Source: Prevotella sp. | GTDB lineage: Bacteria > Bacteroidota > Bacteroidia > Bacteroidales > Bacteroidaceae | NCBI GenBank assembly: GCA_022778905.1 | Contig: JALFRV010000156.1 | Location: forward strand, 1 to 39,016 | Length of the DNA: 39,016 nt | Direction of reading: 5' to 3' | Shown here: one piece after another, positions 6,853-15,539 of the stretch | Numbering within the stretch: the stretch's first letter is position 1 | Layout: the number at the start of each line of letters is the position of its first letter | The notes under the pieces: generated by a model | The model's database searches: none | What the model saw: only the letters and a program-made list of their open reading frames with translations | What the model was told of the DNA's origin: nothing | Position numbers and translations under genes: made by a program

Positions 6853-9318
6853 CTATTCCGTCTTCAGATAATCCACCGGATTGCTTCGGGCCACCCGCAT
6901 GCAGTTGGCCGCCACGAGGAGCACCACAATGAGGAGCACGAGGACGACCGTCACGGCGAACGGCCACACCGTCAACGTGATCCGGTTCTCATAGAGCTGG
7001 AGCCAATAGCCGGCCACCCAATAGGCGCCGAAAGCCCCCACCAGCACTGCCGGAACAGCCGTCCGGAGGATGCCCGTCAGAAAGATGCGCATCACATCCG
7101 CCATCCGCGCCCCGTTGACCTTGCGGATAGCGATCTCGCGATGACGGCGGTTGACCTCGTCGCTCACGTAGCCCACTAATCCCATCAGGGCGATGAAGAG
7201 GATGATCAGACTCTCTGCGGTCACGCCGTCGCGGAAATGCAGCATGCTCTGATATTGCAGATTCTTTTCATTCTCCATACTTTTGACGACGACGGTCTTG
7301 TCGGGGAAGAAGCGCTGGAGCCGCGTCTGGATCTCGGCCTGGCGGCCGGCGCTGAAGTCGGTCAGCTGGATCAGCAGGTTCTTGTTTGCCCCGTGCGACA
7401 CGCGCCCGTAGAACATGACCGACGGACGATTATACGCATTGTTCTCCGCACCGCCGATATGGATGTCGCGATAGACGCCTACGATGGTCAGCAAGTCTTT
7501 GTTTTCGGGTCCGCTGTGCTCGCTGATGATCACCTTCCGGCCCACGACGTCGTTCCATCCGCGCAGTCGCTTCATCATGGAAGCAAAGCTTTCGCTGACC
7601 ATCACCTGCTGCAGGCTGTCGCTGTTGTGCGCAAAGACACGTCCGGCAATGACCGGAATCCGCATCATATCGAAGTAGTGGTCGGCCACGGTGTAGAAGT
7701 CGGAGATGTTGAAGAGCTGTTCATTCTCGCCCGGCACCGTCACGTTGTTGCCGCTGGCGCCGTAGAACGGAATGCTGTTGCAGGCCGACACCCGTCTGAC
7801 ACCGCCCATCCGGGCCACCTCGTCGGCCGCCGTCTGCCGCTCATTGGGCGTCAGCGCGGTGACATCGACGACCGCTATGCCGCGGCACTGATAGCCTAAG
7901 TCGTAGCCGATCGTGTGCTGATATTGCATGCTGATGATCCACAGCAGACCGAGAAAGAAGCTGACCATCGCAAACTCAAGCGCCAGCAGCGCCGCTTTCC
8001 AGCGGCGGCGGGCTTCCACATAGCCCTGAAAGGCGATGGCCACCGGCATGCGGTTGTAGAGCCATCCGGGCACAATGCCGCCCACGAAGAGCACCGTCAG
8101 GATGATGACGGCCAATATCCATGCACCCCGATTGAAGACCAGCACCGAGAGCGGAGCCGACAGCAGCTGTTCGACGGTGCCGTGACAGGCCCAGAGAAGC
8201 AGGCCGCCCAAGAGGAGCGCCAGCACGAGATGGAGCAGCGCCTCGCCGAAGGTGATGGCGTAAACGGCCGCCGGTCCGGCTCCGTAACACTTCCTCACGG
8301 CCATCTCGCGGGCCCGGGTGACCAAGTTGCCCACCACGATCAGCACGTAGTTGAGCACCGAGGCCGACAGCATGACGAATGCCAAGAGCGACAGGATCCA
8401 CGCCATCTGACGGATCTGATCCATGCCCGTGAAATAGCGCGATATGGGCGTGAGCTTGTAAGTCAGCTCCACGCCGGCCTGCCTGAGCTCGTTCACGGGG
8501 TAGTGGGTCTGCATCATGCGCCTGATCGACGGCGCCATCGCCTCCGGGTCCGTGCCCTCGCGGAGGCGCACGAAACTGTAATAGCGGTCGTTGCCCACGA
8601 GGTTATCCTGCCCGTCATAGCTGAAATTCCGCTGCGTGCTGAGCGATCCGATGACGTCAAAGTCATGGAAGGTCGAGTTGTGGGGATAGTCCTCGTAGAC
8701 GGCCATGACGGTCATCTTCAGTCCGGGCATCTCGTCCGACTCGATGCGACGCCCGATGACGTTGCCGCCCAAGCGTTCGGCCGTGGTGCGATTGACGGCG
8801 CAGCAGAACGGTTCCGTGAGCGCCTTGTCGGCGTTGCCCGCAAGGATGCGGGCCGGAAATAGGCGGAAGAAGCAGCTGTCAGCCAAGTAGATGTCGGCGC
8901 GGACACGTGTACGGTCATCGGTCTCCACCTCTCCGTCAACCATGATCGGATTGATGCGCGTGGCCAATTCCACCTGCGGGATGGTGCGTTTCATCAACGG
9001 CGCCACGCCGCCTGACGTGCGGCTGCCCTCGGTGAATTCCTGTGCCTTCATCTTGAAGCCCTCGGTCACGCGGCAGATACGCCCGTAGTCGGGGTAACAC
9101 TGGTCGAAGGTCTGTTCATAATAGATTTCGGCAATGATGACCGCACTCACGCTCAGGCCGAGCGCCAGACAGAGTATCTTCACCGCATTGTGCTGCCCCC
9201 GGCGGAAGAGATTGCGCACGGCGAGCCCGAGCGAGCGGTTGGCAGTCAGTCCGAAGGTCCTGCGTCGCGAAGATGCAGACGCAGTCCCGGAGTCCGATTG
9301 ATGGAAAGTTGTTCTCAT
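6853..9318 (-). CDS. Fused FtsX/MacB-type ABC permease (1)
   Basis: An 821-residue inner membrane permease made of two MacB-like halves: a TM helix near residues 45-65, a periplasmic domain, a three-helix FtsX block around 310-440, a further TM near 450, a second periplasmic domain and a C-terminal FtsX block. HREIAIRKVNGA in the second half is the conserved cytoplasmic coupling segment that contacts the ATPase. The first about 30 residues (rich in Ser, Arg and Thr) precede the usual family start, so a later start near RSLGLAVRNLF is possible but no clear internal ATG supports it. It is the most divergent of the three permeases here; the other two start with MKQ and share longer identity. Confidence 0.88.
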   Translation of the reverse strand: MRTTFHQSDSGTASASSRRRTFGLTANRSLGLAVRNLFRRGQHNAVKILCLALGLSVSAVIIAEIYYEQTFDQCYPDYGRICRVTEGFKMKAQEFTEGSRTSGGVAPLMKRTIPQVELATRINPIMVDGEVETDDRTRVRADIYLADSCFFRLFPARILAGNADKALTEPFCCAVNRTTAERLGGNVIGRRIESDEMPGLKMTVMAVYEDYPHNSTFHDFDVIGSLSTQRNFSYDGQDNLVGNDRYYSFVRLREGTDPEAMAPSIRRMMQTHYPVNELRQAGVELTYKLTPISRYFTGMDQIRQMAWILSLLAFVMLSASVLNYVLIVVGNLVTRAREMAVRKCYGAGPAAVYAITFGEALLHLVLALLLGGLLLWACHGTVEQLLSAPLSVLVFNRGAWILAVIILTVLFVGGIVPGWLYNRMPVAIAFQGYVEARRRWKAALLALEFAMVSFFLGLLWIISMQYQHTIGYDLGYQCRGIAVVDVTALTPNERQTAADEVARMGGVRRVSACNSIPFYGASGNNVTVPGENEQLFNISDFYTVADHYFDMMRIPVIAGRVFAHNSDSLQQVMVSESFASMMKRLRGWNDVVGRKVIISEHSGPENKDLLTIVGVYRDIHIGGAENNAYNRPSVMFYGRVSHGANKNLLIQLTDFSAGRQAEIQTRLQRFFPDKTVVVKSMENEKNLQYQSMLHFRDGVTAESLIILFIALMGLVGYVSDEVNRRHREIAIRKVNGARMADVMRIFLTGILRTAVPAVLVGAFGAYWVAGYWLQLYENRITLTVWPFAVTVVLVLLIVVLLVAANCMRVARSNPVDYLKTE

Positions 9319-9369
9319 TGTGATATGTTTTTTGCTTCTTTGTTACTGTTTGGGGTTGCGGGGCAGCAT

Positions 9370-9445
9370 AGCTGCACGCGATGTGCAGGATAGCTGCACG
9401 CGATGTGCGGGATGGCTGCACGCGATGTGCGGGATAGCTGCACGC
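9370..9445. repeat. 22-bp tandem repeat between two permease genes
   Basis: Three copies of AGCTGCACGCGATGTGCGGGAT, plus 10 nt of a fourth, are nearly identical (A/G changes at two places). They fill the gap between permease 1 and permease 2. Each unit holds GTGC and GCAC words that can pair between neighbours, so the transcript may fold here. Copy number may vary between strains. Confidence 0.85.
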
Positions 9446-9475
9446 CGCCCGAACGACCGCTTCCCGCCCGGCAGA

Positions 9476-9561
9476 CGGTTGCCTCACTCCTGCCTGATGT
9501 TGCGCACGGGATTCTCATTCGAGGCCACCCAGCTCTGCACGGCTACCGCGCCGAACGAGAA
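9476..9561. repeat. 86-bp exact repeat, copy 1 (3' end of permease 2)
   Basis: The last codons, stop codon and a few bases downstream of permease 2 are identical to 11936-12021 at the end of permease 3. Outside this block the two genes differ widely. This suggests recent gene conversion or duplication between neighbouring paralogues. Confidence 0.9.
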
Positions 9562-11865
9562 GAGCAGCACAAGGACTCCGGCGGCAGGGATCCACGGCCA
9601 CCACAGAATGCGATAACCGAACTGCGAGATCCAGTCCGCCATGAAATGGTACACGACGGGCGCGGCGATGACAAACGCAATGCCGACATAGGAGAGGAAC
9701 GACCGGATGAGCCGACTGCGGACCTGATTGACCGTCGAACCGAACACCTTGCGGATGGCGATCTCGCGTCGGCGCTGCTGGATGAAATAGGTTGACATGG
9801 CCACTAAACCGAGCATCGAGATGAGGATGGCCATGAAGGCAAACATCGAGACGATGTGCGACGTGCGCAGCTGGTCAGCAAAGGCCTCCTGAACTTGCTG
9901 GTCGACATAGCTGGCATCCCGTTCGGTCATCGCGGAGCGGAACACCCGGCGGTAGACACGCGCCACCTCATTGTAGCCCTCGACAAGGTCGCCTTCCATG
10001 CGGAGCGTGATCGTCCAGACGTATTTCGGCATCCGGCTGATGTAGATGATCATCGGATGGGCTTCGTTCTCGATGTTGCAGATGTGGAAATCGGCAAACT
10101 CGCCGCCATACTGGGCCGTATTAGGCACGCCATAGAACTCGAAGTCGGTGAAAAAAGTGCGCGGTGTCTTCGAGTGAGGGCTCATCCTGATGTCGCGGAG
10201 CGCCTGTGCGTTGAGATAAAACTTGCCGGCTTCCGCCTTCCCCCCATTCTTGAGGCGCAGCCCGAAGATATCGAAGAACTGCTCATCCGCGCAGAATATC
10301 TGGAAGCTGATCCCCTTCCCGCCGAAGAAGAAGGTGTTGTTGTTGCCGCCATCCGCCGGTGTTCCCATGGCAAAAGTCATGTTCCGGACAAAAGGCAGCC
10401 GGCTGACCTGCTGGGCGAAAGCAGCCATCGTGGCACTGTCACTTGATCCGTCGGGACTGATAGAGAGCAGCCGGTCGGTGGTGAACCCCATCGGCGCATG
10501 CACCAAGTGGCGGGTCTGATGGAGCATGATGCAGGCACAGGCGAGCATGGTGATGGTGATCACGTTCTGCAGGATGATGAAAACCTTGCTCAGCCGCATC
10601 TTCGTGATGCGTGCGAATGTGCCCCGCACCACCTCGACCGGCTTGGCCCGGGAGATGATCACGGCCGGGATGGCGCCCGAGAGGAGGCCTATGAGCACGA
10701 TGCCTGCCACCAACGCGAAGGCCGTCGACGGGCGCAGCAGCACCTGAAGATCAATCTTCGTGCCGAGCATCGTGCCGAATGCGGGTGCCAGAGCAGCAGT
10801 CATGCCGCAGCTTAGGATGAAGGAGAGCAGGCAGAGCACCACACTCTCGAGCATCAGCCGCACACGGACGGTCCACCGCTGTGCACCGAAGAGGCGCCGG
10901 GTGGCCATTTCGCGGGCCCGGCGGGATGAGAGTGCCACGGTGAGATTGATGTAGTTGATCACCGCAAAGAGCAGGATGACAAGCGCGACGGCCCCCAGTA
11001 TGTTGACCAAGAGGGCATCTCCACGGCGCGTGTTGCCCTGAGTCGACGGCACGCGGCTCAGATACAGACGGCTCAGCGGGGTGACACTGGCCTGGCAGGG
11101 CCATTCCTTGTTGTTGAAAGAGTCCCAGAACGAATGGAAGAAAGCGGTGAGCTCCTTCTCCCGTCCCTTGAAGGTGTGGCCCTCGCGCAGGAGCAGGAAG
11201 ACGCTCGAACCGGTGAAGTTGATGCTCCCGTGACGGAATCCCTCATCCGTGTTGGCATAGTTTCCGTAACGCTCGTTGTAGAAATTGACGATCGCGTCGG
11301 GCCGCTTGAAGATGCTGTTGTCGAAGTCAGCCACCACGGCAGTGACACGGAAGCGCAGCGTGTCACGGCAGACCACGGTCTGTCCCAACGCTTTGCGCCC
11401 GCCAAAGAGCTGACGCGCCAAACTCTCAGACAGCACGATGCCGCCCCGATCGTCAAGACAGGTGGCCGGATCGCCCTCTACAAACGGTGTCTCGAACATG
11501 TCGAAGAAAGTGGAGTCGGCCAGCATGAGATCGCATTTCAGGAACTCCGTGCCGTGATGGACGCGCACCCGGTCGAAGCAGAGACCGCATGAGTTCTCTA
11601 TCTCGGGATATCTCTGGCGCAGGTAGGTTTGCACAATGTGATGGATTCCTTCTACGGGCGCCTCTCCCTCAAACTGCACCCCCAAGGCCTCAATGCGGTC
11701 TGCATGACGGTAATGACGGTCGACCGCACGCTCCTGCCAGATGTAGACGCCGATCAGCAGCACGAACATCAGCGAGACCGAGAGCCCGAACACGTTGATC
11801 GCCGTATAGGCCCGGTTGCGCGAGAGGAATGTAAAGTAAGCCCTGAAATCAAACTGTTGCTTCAT
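9484..11865 (-). CDS. Fused FtsX/MacB-type ABC permease (2)
   Basis: An inner membrane permease of the exporter with two MacB-like halves. The start is placed at the MKQQFDFRAYF methionine (11865) and not at 11892, because the neighbouring paralogue starts at the matching MKQLFNLKSYF; this gives 793 residues. The first TM is near residues 20-40 (INVFGLSVSLMFVLL), a three-TM block around 285-415 with the SRRAREMATRRLFGA coupling segment, and a second block at the C-terminus with QQRRREIAIRKVFGST. Its C-terminal SWVASNENPVRNIRQE is identical to that of permease 3. It is one of three candidates to pair with the single ATPase. Confidence 0.9.
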   Translation of the reverse strand: MKQQFDFRAYFTFLSRNRAYTAINVFGLSVSLMFVLLIGVYIWQERAVDRHYRHADRIEALGVQFEGEAPVEGIHHIVQTYLRQRYPEIENSCGLCFDRVRVHHGTEFLKCDLMLADSTFFDMFETPFVEGDPATCLDDRGGIVLSESLARQLFGGRKALGQTVVCRDTLRFRVTAVVADFDNSIFKRPDAIVNFYNERYGNYANTDEGFRHGSINFTGSSVFLLLREGHTFKGREKELTAFFHSFWDSFNNKEWPCQASVTPLSRLYLSRVPSTQGNTRRGDALLVNILGAVALVILLFAVINYINLTVALSSRRAREMATRRLFGAQRWTVRVRLMLESVVLCLLSFILSCGMTAALAPAFGTMLGTKIDLQVLLRPSTAFALVAGIVLIGLLSGAIPAVIISRAKPVEVVRGTFARITKMRLSKVFIILQNVITITMLACACIMLHQTRHLVHAPMGFTTDRLLSISPDGSSDSATMAAFAQQVSRLPFVRNMTFAMGTPADGGNNNTFFFGGKGISFQIFCADEQFFDIFGLRLKNGGKAEAGKFYLNAQALRDIRMSPHSKTPRTFFTDFEFYGVPNTAQYGGEFADFHICNIENEAHPMIIYISRMPKYVWTITLRMEGDLVEGYNEVARVYRRVFRSAMTERDASYVDQQVQEAFADQLRTSHIVSMFAFMAILISMLGLVAMSTYFIQQRRREIAIRKVFGSTVNQVRSRLIRSFLSYVGIAFVIAAPVVYHFMADWISQFGYRILWWPWIPAAGVLVLLFSFGAVAVQSWVASNENPVRNIRQE

Positions 11866-11935
11866 ATCTGTATGTTTTTTGTCGTTATTCATGATCGGTT
11901 CCGGCCGGCCGGAGACATTTTCCCGGCTGCCCGGC

Positions 11936-12021
11936 CGGTTGCCTCACTCCTGCCTGATGTTGCGCACGGGATTCTCATTCGAGGCCACCCAGCTCTGCAC
12001 GGCTACCGCGCCGAACGAGAA
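11936..12021. repeat. 86-bp exact repeat, copy 2 (3' end of permease 3)
   Basis: Identical to 9476-9561, covering the C-terminal codons and stop of permease 3 and five or more bases beyond. The identity crosses the stop codon, which selection on protein sequence alone would not explain. Confidence 0.9.
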
Positions 12022-14289
12022 AAGCAGCACCAAGGCACCCGCCACAAGGACCCACGGCCACCATGAGATGCGGTAAGCGTAAGCCGTGATCCACCGGTTC
12101 ACCAAGTACCAGATGACAGGTAAGCTGATGACAAAGGCGACGGCCACATAGGCAAGGAACGAACGGACGAGGCGCCTCCGGACCTGATCGCCGGTCGAAC
12201 CGAACACCTTGCGGATGGCGATCTCGCGCCGGCGCTGCTGGATGAAGTAGGTGGACATGGCCACAAGGCCCAGCATCGAGATGAGGACGGCGACGAAGGA
12301 GAAGATGGTGAGGATGCGGATGATGCGCGTCTTTTCCTTATACACCGCTGCGATCTGCTGCGTCAGGTAGGGCGACTCCTGTGTCAGGTCCTCCTGATAG
12401 ACCTTTCTGTAGGCGTCCTGTACCTGCCTGTAGGCTTCCTCCTCATCGCCCTCGACCCTGATGAGCACGCTTCCGATCATGTCATTGGAAAACAGTTGGT
12501 CTAACTGATAGACCACGGTGACCTGCGGGGCACCGCTTTCCATGTCGATGGTGTAGAGGTGGAAGTCATCCACAACGCCGCTGATGGGCGTCAGGTCATA
12601 GTTCTCGTTGTAGCGGAAGGAGCGCACTCCGGGCTGCAGCTGCATGGTGGAGAAGAAGTTGGGGGAAACGTAGACTTCGACAGAGTCGCCCTGCGAGAAC
12701 TGCTTCCGCACGTTGATGCCCAACAAGGAGAGGTAATCCTTGTCGGCATAGAACCGCTGACAGCGCACCGCTTTCTGGCCGATGTAGGCCATCTGGTTGA
12801 ATCCGCCGCGCAGCGGGGAGCACAGACAGAGCGACACTTGCCTGACGGGGGTGAGCTGGAGCAATGTCTGCTTGAAGAGATTGGCCTTGCGCGCGTCGCG
12901 CGGCACATCGATCTCCATGACGTGCTCCGTGTCGTAGCCTAACGGAGCCGTGACGAGATGGCGGATCTGGCGGCTGCCGATCATGGCCAGGGCGATGAAG
13001 ACGATGGTGATGATGTTCTGCACCACGATGAAGACCTTGCTGAAACGCATCTTCGTCTGATGGTGGAAGGTGCCCCTGACGACATCGATCGGCTTCACCC
13101 GCGACTGTATGGCGGCCGGCAGGAGGCCTGCAAGCAGACCCACGAAGAGCACGAAGAGCACCAACAGGAGCAGGTTGACAGGACCGGCCAAGGAGCCGAT
13201 CGTGATCTCCGTATCCAACAAGCGGCAGGCATAGGGGATGAATGCCCAGGCCAAGAAGACGGAAATGAGCACCGAGCAGAAGCACAGGATGACGCTCTCG
13301 ATGACCAGCCGCAGGACGATGTCACGCTTCTGGCTGCCCATCAGTCTGCGTGTGGCCATTTCCTTGGAACGGCTCCCTGAGAGCGCCACCGTGAGATTGA
13401 TGTAGTTCATCACGGAGAATATGAGGATGACAATGCCTGCCAGAAAGGCGAGAAAAACCAATCCCGGACGGCCGCGCTTGCAGACATTCGAATTGTAAGA
13501 GGAGAAATAGGTCTCGCTGAAAGGAATGAGCCGGAACGTGCAGTCCATGTGGAAAGTTTCGTGATAGATCTTCTGCAGGATGCCGTTGATATTGGCTTCC
13601 AAAGACCGGATATCCGTTCCGGGCTTCAAGCGCAGCACCACATCGGGATCGCCGAAATTGCCTCCGATGTCGAAAAACCATGGAATGCGGTCGCGCAAGA
13701 GCTCGTATCGGCCGATGATATCACAGTCGGGGAGCGACGTGTCGCGCATTTCGTCGAAGACGCCCTTCACATACACTTTCTTGTTTTCACACGTCAGCAC
13801 CTTCCCCATGGCCTCTCCGTCATGGAATAACTGCCGGGCTAAGCGGCGCGAGATGACCACGTCGGTCAGGCTGTTCAATGCCGTCGAAGCGTCGCCTTCG
13901 ATGAGCTGTCGGCCGAAGATGGCATGGAAGGTGGAGTCGGTGTACAGCATCGTGACCTTGACATTCTCCTCATCGGCGGTCGTCACGTGTTGTTCGCGGT
14001 TGACATGCAAGGCACATCCTTCCCCGATCTGCGGCAACTGTTTCTGCAACACCTTGATGATCTCGCGCGAAGATCCGCTGATCCGATCGGACGAAACATC
14101 GCAGCCAAGCACATACAGGCGTTCAACGCCGGGGATATCCTTGTCGATTCCGGTCTCCCGAAGATAGTAAAGGGCGATCAGGATGACAAAGGCGAAGCTG
14201 ACCGAGAGGCCGAACACGTTGATAGCCGCATAGGCCTTGTTGCGCGAGAGGAACGTGAAATAAGACTTTAAGTTGAACAGTTGTTTCAT
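11944..14289 (-). CDS. Fused FtsX/MacB-type ABC permease (3)
   Basis: A 781-residue inner membrane permease, the first of the three to be translated. It has TM segments near 20-40, 285-305, 335-355, 375-400 and 425, then a C-terminal block of three. Coupling segments SRSKEMATRRLMGS and RREIAIRKVFGST are present in the two halves. Its ATG overlaps the TGA of the adaptor gene as ATGA, so translation is coupled to the adaptor. It is a closer paralogue of permease 2 than of permease 1. Since each chain already holds two FtsX blocks, it could act as a pseudo-dimer, and the three chains may give alternative or mixed exporters; that is inference. Confidence 0.91.
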   Translation of the reverse strand: MKQLFNLKSYFTFLSRNKAYAAINVFGLSVSFAFVILIALYYLRETGIDKDIPGVERLYVLGCDVSSDRISGSSREIIKVLQKQLPQIGEGCALHVNREQHVTTADEENVKVTMLYTDSTFHAIFGRQLIEGDASTALNSLTDVVISRRLARQLFHDGEAMGKVLTCENKKVYVKGVFDEMRDTSLPDCDIIGRYELLRDRIPWFFDIGGNFGDPDVVLRLKPGTDIRSLEANINGILQKIYHETFHMDCTFRLIPFSETYFSSYNSNVCKRGRPGLVFLAFLAGIVILIFSVMNYINLTVALSGSRSKEMATRRLMGSQKRDIVLRLVIESVILCFCSVLISVFLAWAFIPYACRLLDTEITIGSLAGPVNLLLLVLFVLFVGLLAGLLPAAIQSRVKPIDVVRGTFHHQTKMRFSKVFIVVQNIITIVFIALAMIGSRQIRHLVTAPLGYDTEHVMEIDVPRDARKANLFKQTLLQLTPVRQVSLCLCSPLRGGFNQMAYIGQKAVRCQRFYADKDYLSLLGINVRKQFSQGDSVEVYVSPNFFSTMQLQPGVRSFRYNENYDLTPISGVVDDFHLYTIDMESGAPQVTVVYQLDQLFSNDMIGSVLIRVEGDEEEAYRQVQDAYRKVYQEDLTQESPYLTQQIAAVYKEKTRIIRILTIFSFVAVLISMLGLVAMSTYFIQQRRREIAIRKVFGSTGDQVRRRLVRSFLAYVAVAFVISLPVIWYLVNRWITAYAYRISWWPWVLVAGALVLLFSFGAVAVQSWVASNENPVRNIRQE

Positions 14290-15539
14290 TGCAATACCAA
14301 TATTTCGTTGTCTTTATAGCTTTCATAACCGCTCACGATGACCTTCTCGCCAGGCTGGAGACCCTCGAGGACCTCGTAATACTGCGGGTTCTGGCGACCG
14401 ATGCGGATGCGGCGGCGATAGGCCTTGTCACCTTTCTTGTCGAGAACGAATATCCATTGACCGCCCGTGACGCTGTAGAACGTGCCCTTGGGGATGATGA
14501 CGGCCTGCTTGGCCTCGCCCAATTGCAGATCGACATAATAGGTCTGTCCGGTCCGGATGTTGCGCGGACGCGCACCGCGGAACACGAAATCGATCTTGAA
14601 ACGGCCGTCGCGCACCTCCGGATAGACCTTGCGGACGGTGAGACTGTACTTCTTTCCGTTCTGCTCAAACGTCGCGCTGAGACCGGAATGGACACGGTCG
14701 ATGTAGTGTTCGTCGACCTGCGCCTGGACCTTATAGTCGCTCAGGTCGTTGATGACACCGATTTTCTGTCCGGGCGCGATGTTCTGTCCGAGTTCGACAT
14801 CCAACAGCCCGACCTCGCCCTCGATCGCCGAGCGCACCTCGAGGCGGGCTTTCCGCTCGCGTACAAGCATCACATTGCGCTGCATGGACTGCAGGTTGTC
14901 GGCCATCTGATCCATCTGCGCGCGCCGCAGTTGGGCATCTTTCTTCAGCCGCTGCTGTATGAGGACGTTCTTCTTCACAGCCAGCTCATAGTCTTCCTTG
15001 GCCTTCAGATACTCCTCCCGGCTGTTGAGCTGCTCGCGCTGCAGCGATTCCTGATGGCCGAAGCTGCGCTTCTTGGCCTGGACATCCATCTCCAGCTGGG
15101 CCGCTTCGTTGCGGTTGTTGAGCTGATCCTGCTCCATGGAGATCTGCGTATTGCGCAGCATGTTCTGCTTCTCGGCCAGTTCGCTTTCGGCATTGAGTAT
15201 CTCTAAGTCGAGATTACTGTTGCTCAGGCGGATCAGGACGTCCCCTTTGTGCACGTGAGCGCCTTCTTCCACGACCTTCTGCATGACCACTCCACCCTCC
15301 TCCGGGCTGATCTGGACCACGGAGATGGGCACTACGCTGCCGTCAACCGACACATAATCGTCAAACTGGGCACGACTGACGTCGCCGATGCTCAATCCTC
15401 TGCGCTCCACTTTCAGCGTCGACGAGAAATTGGAAAGAGCCAGCCACAGCAGGGCCGCGATGATGACGGCGGCGCCTGCGATCCACAACCAATACTTCCG
15501 GGGTATCCAATACTTTTTCTGTTTTATTTCAATGTCCAT
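14286..15539 (-). CDS. Periplasmic adaptor of the exporter, HlyD/MacA-like
   Basis: A membrane fusion protein that links the inner membrane permeases with the outer membrane channel. The 417 residues hold a cytoplasmic tail, one TM helix (about 19-37, WLWIAGAAVIIAALLWLAL), a split lipoyl/barrel-sandwich domain (EEGGVVMQKVVEEGAHVHKG), a long alpha-helical hairpin (about 115-225, rich in Glu, Gln and Lys, typical coiled coil) and beta-barrel domains to the C-terminus (PGEKVIVSGYESY). It starts inside the end of the TolC-like gene (16-nt overlap) and ends in an ATGA overlap with permease 3, which fixes the order channel, adaptor, permease in one transcript. The helical hairpin length fits docking to a TolC-type protein. 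Confidence 0.92.
   Translation of the reverse strand: MDIEIKQKKYWIPRKYWLWIAGAAVIIAALLWLALSNFSSTLKVERRGLSIGDVSRAQFDDYVSVDGSVVPISVVQISPEEGGVVMQKVVEEGAHVHKGDVLIRLSNSNLDLEILNAESELAEKQNMLRNTQISMEQDQLNNRNEAAQLEMDVQAKKRSFGHQESLQREQLNSREEYLKAKEDYELAVKKNVLIQQRLKKDAQLRRAQMDQMADNLQSMQRNVMLVRERKARLEVRSAIEGEVGLLDVELGQNIAPGQKIGVINDLSDYKVQAQVDEHYIDRVHSGLSATFEQNGKKYSLTVRKVYPEVRDGRFKIDFVFRGARPRNIRTGQTYYVDLQLGEAKQAVIIPKGTFYSVTGGQWIFVLDKKGDKAYRRRIRIGRQNPQYYEVLEGLQPGEKVIVSGYESYKDNEILVLQ

Noticed and set aside
6853-15539. Long plus-strand ORFs (for example 7915-8862, 14289-15206)
   Set aside because: They are antisense shadows of the exporter genes, caused by high GC and codon bias.
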